Shown here: piece by piece, positions 27,206-37,822 of the stretch
Layout of the letters: every line of letters starts with the position of its first letter
How positions within the stretch are numbered: the first letter of the stretch is position 1
Assembly: GCF_002727185.1 (NCBI RefSeq)
Contig: NZ_NIZW01000002.1
Coordinates: forward strand, 124,001 to 188,000
Reading direction: 5' to 3'
DNA length: 64,000 nt
Origin: Rhodopirellula bahusiensis
GTDB lineage: Bacteria > Planctomycetota > Planctomycetia > Pirellulales > Pirellulaceae
Notes under the pieces: generated by a model
Database searches by the model: none
Told to the model about the DNA's origin: nothing
The model's input: the letters and a program-made list of their open reading frames with translations, nothing else
Translations under genes and position numbers: made by a program

Positions 27206-28821
27206 ACCGTCAGTCCTCGTTCTTCCATTGCCGCAACCGCTGCATCGCGGAGTGACCCATTTTGGATGGTGCAAAGTTCTCGCAACACAGCTTCGGATTG
27301 AGATCCGGTTCCGCGTGCCAGTGCTTGGGCGGTCCGAAGTTTTGCCGATTGGTGGTCTGTCTGAGCAATTTGTCGAAGCGGATCGATCATCAAATCAATC
27401 AAGCCAAGAGACTCAGCGAACGCGATTGCATCCAGTCGGTTCTGCATGACCGCATGGCGAAGTCCCTGGCGAATCATGTCCAGAGTGCTAGCGTCAGTTT
27501 GCATCAGGACACGACCAAGTTGCTGCCCAACCTCAAGTGAAAGTTCCGCGAAAACGGGGAGCACCTCGGCGGTGTTCAGATGAGCAAGCAGTGCTTGAGC
27601 CGCATGGGCGAGCGGTTTGGACTCGTGATCGGAAAGGTCGATCAATTTGTCGAGCAATTTGATTGGCCGATCGAGTCCGGCGTCTTGCTGGACGTTGTCG
27701 GATGGGTTGGTGTTCTCATTCAGGGCCGCTCGATGCTCGACCGAATCTTCTAGAACCGTGACCCAGTCGGCCAATTGTGGCGCTTCGATGCGTTTCAAAC
27801 ACAGTTCCGCGGCATGGGTCGCGTTGAGGCCGTCTCGTTCCAGCATGGCGAAGACCATGTGAATGGATTCGGTTTCGTGTGGCATCGCGATGGAGTAGGC
27901 GTTGCACATCGCCGCGTCGCGATCACTGCCGAGTGATCGCATGAACGACTCGCCGCCACGCAAGCAATCGGGCAATCCGTACTCGCGTAAATTGATCGTG
28001 GTGACCGGTGTGGGAGCGTCCCCGATGGTCTCGAGCAAGGTCTCACAGAATTTTGCATCGTGGCGACGCAACAACAATCCGATCACCGGCCCGGGGATCT
28101 TTCGACGTCGTATGAAGCCCGCCAAAAGTTGCAGAACCGATTGATGTTCACTGGTTCGCATCCGACGCAGGAGTGTTTCTTGCGTGGGCGATTCATCACC
28201 CATCAAACGCTGCAGTAGCGCATCGTTCCAATCTGATATGACCAGAAACGCATCCAGTAGATCGTTGTTTCGGTGAGCGTTGTATCTCTCGACGGAGGCT
28301 CCCAGACGCTCCGCGATTGATTGCCTGAATCGTTCCGCCTCAGGATCCATTCGCTCGCTATTGTTCCGGTGTCGGATCGTTTTGGACAGCGGACTTGCGA
28401 GTGACAAGGTGACTTCGCCCGAAGCGGCACGGATGAGCGAATCGTCATGGTTTTGTGCCAGGTCGATCAATGTAGCCAAGGCGGAAGTTTGGTTGAGGCA
28501 ATCGACCATGTCGATCAGTCGCAATCCAATCGCCTGGTTCCATCCGCCTTTGGCAAGCTGCTTGGAGACAGCGGTGCCCAGGTAGCCGGCATCAACTTGG
28601 CCAGTGGATGTGGTCAGCACCGAGAGCAAGTCGTCGTGATACTTCTCGAAACGATTGATCAGCCAATTGAGCGACTTCACGTCCTTGCGACGCGCGAGAG
28701 CTCGCAGGCAACTTTGACGACTCGACGGGTCGTTGCTGGTCGCACCATGCCTCAGCACTTCTCCGGCACTAGGAGACGGGTGTGTCGTGAGTATTTCGAA
28801 GGTGACGCCCAGGGAAGTCAT
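27202..28821 (-). CDS. HEAT-like alpha-solenoid protein of unknown function
   Basis: 539 residues, without signal peptide or membrane segment. Composition and spacing suggest repeated helix pairs, e.g. SRQSCLRALARRKDVKSLNWL, AIGLRLIDMVDCLNQTSALATL, AAQALLAHLNTAEVLPVFAEL and SLRDAAVAAMEERGL, as in HEAT/ARM scaffolds. No catalytic motif seen. It overlaps the downstream membrane protein gene, so it is probably its cytoplasmic scaffold partner. The 338 bp before its start separate it from the DUF58-ABC pair. Confidence 0.6.
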   Translation of the reverse strand: MTSLGVTFEILTTHPSPSAGEVLRHGATSNDPSSRQSCLRALARRKDVKSLNWLINRFEKYHDDLLSVLTTSTGQVDAGYLGTAVSKQLAKGGWNQAIGLRLIDMVDCLNQTSALATLIDLAQNHDDSLIRAASGEVTLSLASPLSKTIRHRNNSERMDPEAERFRQSIAERLGASVERYNAHRNNDLLDAFLVISDWNDALLQRLMGDESPTQETLLRRMRTSEHQSVLQLLAGFIRRRKIPGPVIGLLLRRHDAKFCETLLETIGDAPTPVTTINLREYGLPDCLRGGESFMRSLGSDRDAAMCNAYSIAMPHETESIHMVFAMLERDGLNATHAAELCLKRIEAPQLADWVTVLEDSVEHRAALNENTNPSDNVQQDAGLDRPIKLLDKLIDLSDHESKPLAHAAQALLAHLNTAEVLPVFAELSLEVGQQLGRVLMQTDASTLDMIRQGLRHAVMQNRLDAIAFAESLGLIDLMIDPLRQIAQTDHQSAKLRTAQALARGTGSQSEAVLRELCTIQNGSLRDAAVAAMEERGLTV

Positions 28822-29159
28822 GACTCAAGTGGCCGGAAAGGGTTTGCGTGAGACCTGGGCGTCGTCTCGCGATTGAAATTCAACGCGTTTAGGAGTGATT
28901 TACAAAACGCGTGCCGAGTGAGTTTGGTGTCACCGCCGGCGCGTGCTTGGTCGCTCTCATCTCTCGAGACTGTGCCCAGACAAAAGTACCCCTTGGTTGG
29001 CAAGTGTCGGTCAAAGGGTTCCGAAAAAAGAACCCGTCACAGATTCATGGCCGGCACAATCGGATCATTGTTCGCAACAGGTGCGTGGAAACGCTCTGCA
29101 GATGCGTTCAGTTGGGATTGTTCGGAAGATGCGAATCGTGCAGCCATGAGTTGGCCGGC
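28822..29159. other. Intergenic region, no gene recognised
   Basis: 338 bp between the DUF58 stop and the HEAT-like start, both minus strand. Short open frames on both strands show no family features. It presumably carries the promoter of the HEAT-like/TM pair. Confidence 0.45.
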
Positions 29160-30047
29160 TTAGAACCTCGCCTGGCGCTGCTGCAGGTACTCGGTGAGCG
29201 CTCGATCAAACGGCATGCTGGTGTCCAGCGGGACGTAATCGATTCGCAGTGCCGAGCACCCTTGCGAGTACGTTTCGCGAAAGGCGGCGATTTGATCGAG
29301 GTATTCGGCTCGGAATCCCGTCGCGTCAACCGTGACCAGCTCACCAGTTTCAGGGTCCTCGAATTCCACGGGACCGTCGTAGGGAAAGCGTACTTCGGCG
29401 TCGTCGAGCACATGAAAGACGATCACATCGTGGCCGCCGTGTCGTAGTCGGGCCAGGGCCGCGAGCGTTTCCTCGGGATCGCCCAGCAAGTCGGAGAAGA
29501 GCATCACGAGGCTGTGTTGCTTCAGCATGGCGGCAACCTGAACCAAGCAATTTGGCAGTTCGGTTGTGCCTTCCGGAGTCATCCCGGACAGGGCCGCCAG
29601 AACGTCTCCGAGATGTCCACGGCGACTTCGGGCGGGCAAGATTGCTCGCAATTTATCGTCGAAGGTGAGCAATCCCACTGGGTCTTTTTGCAGCGACATC
29701 AGATACGTCAGCGCCGCAGCCAAGCACGTTGAGTATTCGAACTTTGTCATCGAGGTTCCCTGACGGAAACCCATCGATTTCGAAAGGTCCATCAACAAGA
29801 AACCGTTCAGGTTGGTTTCCGCTTCGAACCGCTTGATATAGTGCTTGTCCGTTTTCGCGTAGACCAGCCAATCGATCAACTTTGGATCATCGCCACGTGC
29901 GTAACGACGGTGATCGCTGAATTGAACCGAAAAACCTTGCAGCGGGCTGCTGTGCAAACCTTGCAAGAATCCGCGCACGACCATGCGAGCCTTCAAATCG
30001 AGTCGCTTGATCTGCTGCAACGTTTCCGGCGAAAGAGTCGATGTCAT
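29160..30047 (-). CDS. DUF58 domain protein (soluble, VWA-like)
   Basis: 295 residues and no transmembrane segment, in contrast with the DUF58 protein at 20.7 kb. The N-terminal signature is LKARMVVRGFLQGLHSSPLQ and FSDHRRYARGDDPKLIDWLV, then KRFEAETNLNGFLLMDLSKSMGF, where D-x-S-x-S gives a VWA metal site. The end is FRETYSQGC...DTSMPFDRALTEYL. It overlaps the upstream LolD-like ATPase stop by 4 nt (ATGA). No MoxR gene is adjacent, which is unusual for this family; perhaps it uses the MoxR encoded 7 kb away. Confidence 0.88.
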   Translation of the reverse strand: MTSTLSPETLQQIKRLDLKARMVVRGFLQGLHSSPLQGFSVQFSDHRRYARGDDPKLIDWLVYAKTDKHYIKRFEAETNLNGFLLMDLSKSMGFRQGTSMTKFEYSTCLAAALTYLMSLQKDPVGLLTFDDKLRAILPARSRRGHLGDVLAALSGMTPEGTTELPNCLVQVAAMLKQHSLVMLFSDLLGDPEETLAALARLRHGGHDVIVFHVLDDAEVRFPYDGPVEFEDPETGELVTVDATGFRAEYLDQIAAFRETYSQGCSALRIDYVPLDTSMPFDRALTEYLQQRQARF

Positions 30048-30733
30048 GCGGTGATGCCAAATCTTTCGCGACGAACCAAGGCTCCATCGACCAACTCAAA
30101 GCGTTCGTTCATTTCGTCGGCGAGCGACAACGAGTGCGTGACCGTCACCAAAACCGTGTTCTGTTCGGATTGCAAACGCAGCAACAACTCCGTGATCGTT
30201 TTCGCGGTCTTGGAATCCAGATTGCCGGTTGGTTCGTCAGCGAGAACGACCGCTGGTTGCATCAACAATGCTCGTGCGATTGCGACCCGCTCGCGTTCGC
30301 CACCAGACAATTCGCGAGGCAAATGGGTGGCTCGGTGTGATAAACCCACCGCGTCGATCAATTCGCTTGCTCGTGAGAGATCGTCGCCGGTTGGTTTTCC
30401 ATTCGCCAAGGCGGGGATGAGAACGTTTTCCGTCACGGACAGCTGAGGCAGCAGATGATGGTCTTGGAAGATGAACCCAATCGTTTGATTTCGGTAGGCG
30501 GCTCGCTCGCGTGCATCGAGAGCAAACGGATCTTGGCCGTTAATTTGGACGGAACCAGAGTCTGGTTCGTCGAGGGTTCCAAGAATTTGTAGCAGCGTTG
30601 TCTTGCCACTTCCGCTTGGACCAACAATCGCGGCAGATTGTCCGGGGGAAAGCTCGAGGTTGACGCCTCGCAAGACGGACAGCGGTTCGCCCGCGGTGGG
30701 ATACGATTTCGACAGCTCGGAAACAACCAACAC
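30044..30733 (-). CDS. ABC transporter ATP-binding protein (LolD/MacB type)
   Basis: 229 residues, a complete ATPase: Walker A GPSGSGKTTLLQ, Q-loop IFQDHHLLPQL, signature LSGGERERVAIARAL, Walker B VVLADEPTGNLD, H-loop VTHS. The short LolD/FtsE-type length and the NQTIGFIFQDHHLLP stretch point to lipoprotein release or a MacB-like mechanotransmission system. No permease gene lies next to it; instead it is translationally coupled to DUF58. The permease may be encoded elsewhere. Confidence 0.92.
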   Translation of the reverse strand: MLVVSELSKSYPTAGEPLSVLRGVNLELSPGQSAAIVGPSGSGKTTLLQILGTLDEPDSGSVQINGQDPFALDARERAAYRNQTIGFIFQDHHLLPQLSVTENVLIPALANGKPTGDDLSRASELIDAVGLSHRATHLPRELSGGERERVAIARALLMQPAVVLADEPTGNLDSKTAKTITELLLRLQSEQNTVLVTVTHSLSLADEMNERFELVDGALVRRERFGITA

Positions 30734-31513
30734 GTCCGTGGACTCCGTTTTAACGACTGGGATGCAACCGACTCAGTCTAACAGTCTTCCGCATGACCGT
30801 CTCGATGCGAACGAGGCGGCCTGAAATGCTCTTCAGTTGTGGTGCGGTCTTCGGTTGAAGTGAAGCTTGAATCGACTACTGCTGATGCGGTTCTTTGCTA
30901 TCGGGCTGTTGATTTAGTCGTATACCGAATGACAGCAATTAGCCGATGCGCGTTGGCCCCGGTTGGCGTCTGATCAACCGCCGCTAACGCGGAACGGCTC
31001 ATTCAATCAACAGCCCGTTATGGAACACATGGGACGACTAGACCGTGCCGCATCGTCAGATCAAACCTAAGCCGATGAATTGCGGGCTGGTGGAGCAGAT
31101 TGAAACTGAGTGAGAAGTACCGCCAATCCGTGGCGACAGTTCGCTTGAAATTTGGGCGTTGCCGCAATTTTTTTAAACAAAAATGCGAATTTGCCGCGCG
31201 GGCTGGATGTTTCGAAAGAAGCGTGGGCCGCTCGTCCAGCAAACGAAATGCAAAAACTGACCAAGAAATTAAGATTTTGCGTTCTATAGAGGGTGATTTG
31301 CGGCACATAGAGACTCGCTTTATGTCGGTTTGCAGGGCGTTATTCGGAGCCGGTTTTCTCGTGTGCGCATTTCCAAGCGAATGGTTTGCAAACGGTGTGA
31401 TCGCGAAATCGAGGTTTTGGGCGGCGGAATGATGGTTGCGTGACATCGGGGCGTCCAAAGGGTCGAGTTCGCTCGATGCCCTCCTACCAAATCCCTGTCT
31501 TATCGAGAGTCCG
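30734..31513. other. Long intergenic region with one palindromic element
   Basis: 780 bp upstream of the DUF1559 gene and divergent from the ABC ATPase. It holds the 116-bp palindromic element at 30902-31017 and an A/T-rich stretch around 31165-31190 and 31258-31290 that may contain the DUF1559 promoter. Frames at 31018-31458 (-) and 31100-31432 (+) overlap and lack family features. Confidence 0.5.
30902..31017. repeat. 116-bp imperfect palindrome with 13-bp terminal inverted repeats
   Basis: Ends are CGGGCTGTTGATT (30902-30914) and its exact reverse complement (31005-31017). Inner arms AGCCG...GCGCGTT...CCGGTTG (from 30941) and their counterpart ending at 30999 also pair. The element looks like a miniature inverted-repeat element or a large REP; it has no coding capacity. 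Confidence 0.8.
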
Positions 31514-32634
<1,121 letters not shown>

Positions 32635-32635
<1 letters not shown>

Positions 32636-33114
32636 TGACGATCAAACAAATGACCTCGATTGAGACGCCGAATATGCGAAAACGGTTCTTTCTGCTCGGC
32701 CCAAGCATGCTGCTGGTTGGCTTGATGGCAGCGGTGTCGGGATGCGGGCCATCGGGTCCTGAGACGGGTGAAGTCACGGGGGTGGTCAGCATGGACGGGG
32801 ATCCCGTCCCGGGTGCCTCGATCACCTTTTATCCTGTTTCGGGTCGACAGTCTTTCGGGAAGTCAGACCAGGAAGGACGCTACACGTTGGAGTACAGCAA
32901 GGACATGCCAGGTGCGGTCACGGGGCAGCACCGCGTGAAGATCATGACCGGAGGAATGGGGGCACCCAGTATGCCGAGCGGTCCGGCTGAAAGTCCCAGC
33001 AAGTCTCGTCCACGTTCAGGTGGCATGGCCCCGCCGACTGAAGTCACGCTGTCCGAGATGGTCACCGTTGAGTCTGGCACCAACGAAATCAACCTGACGA
33101 TTCTTCCGAAGTAG
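32635..33114 (+). CDS. Lipoprotein with carboxypeptidase-regulatory-like domain
   Basis: About 159 residues (ATG at 32635, GTG at 32632 also possible). The lipobox is LMAAVSGC near residue 35, so the protein is acylated and membrane-anchored. Residues ~45-110 form a beta-sandwich typical of planctomycete lipoproteins paired with DUF1559 genes: VTGVVSMDGDPVPGASITFYP and DQEGRYTLEY. A Pro/Ser/Met-rich linker and a final strand (SGTNEINLTI) follow. Translationally coupled to the DUF1559 gene, implying a shared complex. Confidence 0.85.
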
Positions 33115-33170
33115 CTGGCTGACTCGCATTCCGCGAAACCATTCGTTCCCATCTGTTTATGATGGGCCGC

Positions 33171-34145
33171 ATGAATGCAAACCCTTCCATTGATCCCGCC
33201 GAAGACCAGCCGACTCAATCAACGGTGAAACCTCGTTCGTGCTGTTCGGGCATCGTCGTTGCGCTCGCCGTCCCGGCTGCACTCGTGTTGTTGCTGGTTG
33301 TCGTGACGTGGATGCAACAGGGTTTTGTTGCTGGGATGAGGTGCGGAACCGATTTGATTCAGCCGGTCGGTTTGGTTTGGCTGGGGTTGCTTGCTTTGAC
33401 CGCATTCGCTTTTTCGCAGTGGCGTCGAGGGTTTCACTCGGTGGTCAAACCGATCGCGTGGTTCACTTGCTTTTTGGTTTGGGGGATCGTCGCCAATGGT
33501 GACTTTGCGAATTGGATGAGCGGGCAGGTCGAAAGCCCGCTACGATCCGAACCTCACCCCGCGTTGGAACAACGCAAGTTGGAACGACCGTTGGATGCCG
33601 TGGTTGTGTTGGGCGGCGGTTCATCTGCGATCACAGCCGGTTTCTATGAACTGGGACGAGATGGCGAACGGGTGATTTCAGCGGCTCAGGCATATCACGC
33701 CGGTGCTACGCGAATGATTATCGTCACGGGATCTTCCACGGACGGATACGAGCCGCCCTGGAAACAGTCGACTCAGTTACTGTTGTCGTTGGGTGTGCCA
33801 GAGGCAGCGATCGTTCGAATCGAGGGAGTCAACACGCGAGCGGAAATGCAGTCGCTGAGAGAGTTGATGGACTCGCCGCCAGCTGAATTTGGATCGCTTG
33901 GGCGGACCGACGAGGAGCAATCGGGTGAACTCCAAGTGGGATTGATCACCAGTGCGTTTCATATGCCACGTGCGCTGCGGTTGGCGAAAGCATCCTCGCT
34001 TGAGCTGATCCCGCTGCCGTGTGCCTTTCGAGCCGAAAACAATGATCGGCCTTGGGTTGCATCGTCGCTGGTTCCGAGAGCAGAGAACCTCGATACCGTC
34101 GCGAAAATGTTCAAGGAAACGATCGCGAAAATGGTGGGGCAGTGA
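33171..34145 (+). CDS. YdcF family (DUF218) membrane protein
   Basis: About 324 residues from the ATG at 33171. Two or three transmembrane helices occupy residues ~28-110 (GIVVALAVPAALVLLLVVVTW, then WLGLLALTAFAFSQW). The DUF218 domain starts near 138 with DAVVVLGGGSS, then MIIVTGSSTDGYEP, VNTRAEMQSL and LITSAFHMPRALRLAK. ElyC/SanA-type members act in envelope-carbon recycling; the biochemical activity is unresolved. Stands alone on this strand. Confidence 0.88.
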   Translation: MNANPSIDPAEDQPTQSTVKPRSCCSGIVVALAVPAALVLLLVVVTWMQQGFVAGMRCGTDLIQPVGLVWLGLLALTAFAFSQWRRGFHSVVKPIAWFTCFLVWGIVANGDFANWMSGQVESPLRSEPHPALEQRKLERPLDAVVVLGGGSSAITAGFYELGRDGERVISAAQAYHAGATRMIIVTGSSTDGYEPPWKQSTQLLLSLGVPEAAIVRIEGVNTRAEMQSLRELMDSPPAEFGSLGRTDEEQSGELQVGLITSAFHMPRALRLAKASSLELIPLPCAFRAENNDRPWVASSLVPRAENLDTVAKMFKETIAKMVGQ

Positions 34146-34186
34146 GCCGCGGGGTGATAAGTCGCGGGGATCGGGTCTGCTGAACG

Positions 34187-34969
34187 TTAGAGTTTGAGTT
34201 CACTCAACTTGGGTTCGAGAGCGGCCTTCCATTTTTTGTAGCCAGCGTCGTTGGGGTGCAGCAGGTCGGGGAACTCTTCCACCGTGGCGTCGCCTGATTC
34301 GTTCGCGAAAGGTGTCCAGGTGTCGACCAGATGAACCGTTTCGTGTTCGCTGGCGATCTCCGTCAGCAATTCGTTCAGGCGTTTGATTTTGGCCGCGGGA
34401 CGAGACTTGGTTTCGCTGCTGGGCATCACCAGGCAAAGCACGATCGGCATCTCTGAATCGCTAGATTGCAAGTCTTTGATGATCAACTGAACGTTGGAGG
34501 CAATGACTTTCGGCGTGGCGTGTTCTTCCAAATCGTTGGTGCCCATCAGCATGACCACCGCTTTAGGATCCAGATCCAGCACGTCTTCTTGCAGCCGGTA
34601 CAACATCCCGCGAGTTGTATCTCCGCTGATACCACGGTTTGCGACTTTTCGGTTAGCGAATGCTCCGCGAAAATCGTCGCCCCAGCCTTGGGTGATGGAG
34701 TCGCCAAGAAACACAATCGCGTTTTGATCTTGTTGCTTGCGTGAATCGAAGGTGGATCGGCGACGCTGCCACACTTGCTTCATCCAATCGTACCGACGAA
34801 CTGGACCTTTCCCGGCCATCGAGTCGTCGGTCTCGGGAATCAAAAACTGTTTTTCGACCGTTGCGGAAGAGTCCTGCGCGGTCGCCGGCATGCCCAGGCA
34901 TAGCAATGCAGCTTGCGAACCCAGCAAAGCACAAAGAAGAAGGAGGCGCAGAGGGCGAAGTTGGTTCAT
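34187..34969 (-). CDS. Exported SGNH/GDSL hydrolase
   Basis: About 260 residues from the ATG at 34969, which begins a signal peptide (LRLLLLCALLGSQAALLCLG). SGNH blocks are complete: FLGDSITQGWG (Ser nucleophile), ISGDTTRGML (Gly), MLMGTNDLEEH (Asn), and DLLHPND (Asp-x-x-His). PAF-acetylhydrolase-like type; it would deacylate a sugar or lipid ester outside the cytoplasm. Divergent from the radical SAM gene with 55 bp between starts. Confidence 0.92.
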   Translation of the reverse strand: MNQLRPLRLLLLCALLGSQAALLCLGMPATAQDSSATVEKQFLIPETDDSMAGKGPVRRYDWMKQVWQRRRSTFDSRKQQDQNAIVFLGDSITQGWGDDFRGAFANRKVANRGISGDTTRGMLYRLQEDVLDLDPKAVVMLMGTNDLEEHATPKVIASNVQLIIKDLQSSDSEMPIVLCLVMPSSETKSRPAAKIKRLNELLTEIASEHETVHLVDTWTPFANESGDATVEEFPDLLHPNDAGYKKWKAALEPKLSELKL

Positions 34970-35024
34970 CGGGGCAAACTCACGGTGTGGAACGGGGCGG
35001 GACCGCATTAGTTTATCATGGAAG

Positions 35025-36410
35025 ATGTCGGACAATGATGTCGCAATCCAATTGAAAATGGAGGAGCCTGTGCCGAGACCCAAGTTGACATTGGTATCTA
35101 TGAGCGGGTTGCGCGTTGGACACGAGGAGTTGCTTCAGCGTGGATTGAAGCTGCCTGGTTTGGCACGACGTGCATCGGCACTTGCCCAACTGCCTCCGCT
35201 TGGGTTGTTGACCATCGCTGCGATGGTACCTGAGAGTTGGGACATCGAGCTTGTTTTGGATGACGGTGCGAGTGATGAAGATGCCGTGGCGGAACAGATC
35301 TTGACCGGGATCTCTTCGCCGATTCAGCCGAGGGTCGTTGCGTTCTCCGCGCTGACACCGTCGGCGGATCGAGCCGCGCGGATCAGTGAGCGTCTTCGAC
35401 CTCACAAAGTGCTCACGGTAATTGGCGGGTTGCATGCAACGGCGGCTCCCCAACATTGCCAGCCCTCCTTTGATGCGGTGGTTCGAGGCGACGGCGAAAG
35501 CACGTTTGCGAAGTTGCTGGCGGATGTTGCCGGAGGAACCTTGGCATCGTCCTATCAAGCCGATGGATCGTTTTCGCTTTCGAATTCGCCGCTGCCACGT
35601 TGGGGTTTATTGGGCGATCATTCGCCGCCACGCTACACGATTCAATCGATGCGAGGTTGCCCGTGGGCGTGTTCGTTTTGCGCGGCGAGTCGAATGCTAG
35701 GACCCGCGAGAGTCAAGCCGGACGAACGATTTGACGCGGAGTTGCGTGCGATTGCGAGCCGACAATCTCGGCCGTGGATTGAGTTGGCGGACGACAACAC
35801 TTTCGCGAGCGGACGTGACCATGGACCCATGCTCGAATCGTTGCGGCGACACGGGGCACGTTGGTTCACCGAGTCAGATTGGCGAATTGCAAAACAACCA
35901 AAACTGCTGCGACAAATCGCTGAGAGCGGTTGCCGACAGATTTTGATTGGATTGGAATCAAGCGTGTTTCGGTATCCTGGCATGGGAGCCAAAAATGCCG
36001 ATTGGCAGCGCATGCTGGAGGCCGTGGATGCGATCCAAGAGGCGGGCATCGTGGTCAATGGTTGTCTGATCGTTGGAGCGGATGGCGAGACATCGGAGTC
36101 CATTGAAAAGCTGGGGGACTTTTTGGAAGAAGCCCCGATGGGAGAGATTCAGTTGACACTGCAGACACCGTTTCCAGGAACCAGTCTTTACGAATCGTTG
36201 TTGCGAACGAATCGCTTGCTTCCCGGCAACTTCTCTCGATACACGTTGTTCGACGTGGTGTATGAGCCTGACCAGATGACGGCCGAGCAATTGCAAAACG
36301 AGTTCAACAACTTGGTAGAACGAGCCTTCCGGACCGAGGCTCAGTCGCGACGCGATTCCATTCAAAAACAGATTCGATCCTCCCGACGCAACGCCGGAAA
36401 ACAAGCATGA
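35025..36410 (+). CDS. B12-binding domain radical SAM protein
   Basis: About 461 residues from the ATG at 35025 (ATG at 35058 possible). An N-terminal cobalamin-binding-like region runs over residues ~15-130 (LPPLGLLTIAAMVPESWDIEL, VVAFSALTPSADRA, TVIGGLHATAAPQH). The radical SAM cluster motif is RGCPWACSFCAASR (CxxxCxxC) near residue 205, followed by ELADDNTFASG and LIVGADGETSESI. Enzymes of this type perform methyl transfers or rearrangements on unactivated carbons; the substrate is unknown. It is coupled (ATGA) to a polytopic membrane protein. Confidence 0.88.
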   Translation: MSDNDVAIQLKMEEPVPRPKLTLVSMSGLRVGHEELLQRGLKLPGLARRASALAQLPPLGLLTIAAMVPESWDIELVLDDGASDEDAVAEQILTGISSPIQPRVVAFSALTPSADRAARISERLRPHKVLTVIGGLHATAAPQHCQPSFDAVVRGDGESTFAKLLADVAGGTLASSYQADGSFSLSNSPLPRWGLLGDHSPPRYTIQSMRGCPWACSFCAASRMLGPARVKPDERFDAELRAIASRQSRPWIELADDNTFASGRDHGPMLESLRRHGARWFTESDWRIAKQPKLLRQIAESGCRQILIGLESSVFRYPGMGAKNADWQRMLEAVDAIQEAGIVVNGCLIVGADGETSESIEKLGDFLEEAPMGEIQLTLQTPFPGTSLYESLLRTNRLLPGNFSRYTLFDVVYEPDQMTAEQLQNEFNNLVERAFRTEAQSRRDSIQKQIRSSRRNAGKQA

Positions 36411-37795
36411 GTGATGTCGCGAACAATGATCCGATGACGCTGCGATTCCGCGATCCCTTGCTGTTTTTGTTCGGGGTGGAATCGTCGATTCGGCGTGTGC
36501 TGCGATGTCGTTGGTCGATCCTGCTAGGGGGGGCGTTGGTTGCGACCGCATCGATGGCACGCGAATACGATGCGGTCAGTTGGTTGGATGCACCTCTGGA
36601 TTTGCTCGGTCCATTTGCTGCGTCGCTAGTGATTTCCATGGTGTTGTTTTTCGTCGTGCAGATTTGTCTGGCAATGACAGGGTACAAGCGAGATCCCAGG
36701 AGCAACCCGCTTCGTGACTACCGAATCTTTCTGATTGGATACTGGATGACCGCGCCATTGGCCTGGTTTTATGCGGTTCCGATTGAGGTGATGGCGGATG
36801 AAGTCACATCGTTGCGTTTTAACCTGACCATGCTGTCGATCGTTTCGATCTGGCGAGTGCTGTTGTTCAGCCGTGTGATCGCAGTTCAGTTTGGGCTTCG
36901 ATGGTGGGCGACGTTGTCTTGGATCCTGGTTCCGTGCATGGTGATCGCGTTCTTTGCACTTCTCTCGGCACAGTTGTCGATGGTTTCGATCATGGGCGGA
37001 ATTCGTCTGACACAGACTCAGCAGATTTTGTCGAACTATCAATCCGCTGTTGCTGGTGGGTGTTTCTACGGCATCATTCCCGTTTTTATCGCTGCGTTGG
37101 GATCGATTGCGATGTCGAGCAGTTCGGGGCATCGTTCGGATGAACTTGGTCCCCGCGACGTGATGATTGAGCGAGTGGTTTGGGTTTGGCCGTTGGTTCC
37201 CGCCGTGATCTTGTTGGTTGCTGCGTCTTTCTTTCAGCCGAAGCTCAGGCGTTCGGCAAAAGTTGACTCGATGTTGCGTCGTGGTGACATCAATGAAGCG
37301 ATCTCGATCATGCAGGCCTCAGGGCAAGATGCATTTCCGATCGTTTGGGATCCACCACCAAAGTACCCTGATCGCGGAGAAGTTCTGCCTGAGATTTCAC
37401 TCATCGTCGATGCAATCGAAGCAGCGAATGCGGACCCGTGGATCATGGATCGGTTGATGGTGCAGGCCGACGAAATCGCACTGCGGCAAGAAGGTTGGTA
37501 TCAAGGAACGGCCGATCTGGAATATGTCCAGCGATATCTCAGTTTCCACGACTTGGAGACGATCGAACGCATGCTCAATACGCTCGAACAACTTCGATCG
37601 CTCGAGGTTGGAGACCAAGAAACGCGAGAGCATCGCCTCGAACTGATTCGTGTCATTGAAGCCGCTCGAGCGGGAGCGATTGAGCGGAAAGAGGCCGAGG
37701 AGAGTGAAGCCGATGTCGAGGAAACGGAGACAGCCGACGATGACCTGGATGTCGAAGCTCAGCAGGTCGACTCCGATGAACAAATCATCGAGTGA
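36407..37795 (+). CDS. Polytopic membrane protein with acidic C-terminal tail
   Basis: 462 residues. About six or seven hydrophobic segments (SILLGGALVATASM, FAASLVISMVLFFVVQICLA, FLIGYWMTAPLAWFY, MVIAFFALLSAQLSMVSI, FYGIIPVFIAALGSIA, VWVWPLVPAVILLVAASFF) fill residues ~30-290. The C-terminal ~150 residues are helical and end in a Glu/Asp-rich run. No family recognised. Overlap with the radical SAM gene implies a lipid- or membrane-linked substrate for that enzyme, which is a guess. Confidence 0.65.
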   Translation: MSDVANNDPMTLRFRDPLLFLFGVESSIRRVLRCRWSILLGGALVATASMAREYDAVSWLDAPLDLLGPFAASLVISMVLFFVVQICLAMTGYKRDPRSNPLRDYRIFLIGYWMTAPLAWFYAVPIEVMADEVTSLRFNLTMLSIVSIWRVLLFSRVIAVQFGLRWWATLSWILVPCMVIAFFALLSAQLSMVSIMGGIRLTQTQQILSNYQSAVAGGCFYGIIPVFIAALGSIAMSSSSGHRSDELGPRDVMIERVVWVWPLVPAVILLVAASFFQPKLRRSAKVDSMLRRGDINEAISIMQASGQDAFPIVWDPPPKYPDRGEVLPEISLIVDAIEAANADPWIMDRLMVQADEIALRQEGWYQGTADLEYVQRYLSFHDLETIERMLNTLEQLRSLEVGDQETREHRLELIRVIEAARAGAIERKEAEESEADVEETETADDDLDVEAQQVDSDEQIIE

Positions 37796-37822
37796 GACAC
37801 CGGCGCCGAGCGTTGATACGGC

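Noticed and set aside
31018-31458. Overlapping frames on both strands in the DUF1559 upstream region
   Set aside because: They overlap antisense with each other, begin at weak codons and lack family features; the A/T-rich stretch is better explained as regulatory.
34737-35024. In-frame extension of the radical SAM gene
   Set aside because: Runs antisense through the SGNH hydrolase signal peptide region; the B12-domain homology starts after 35025.
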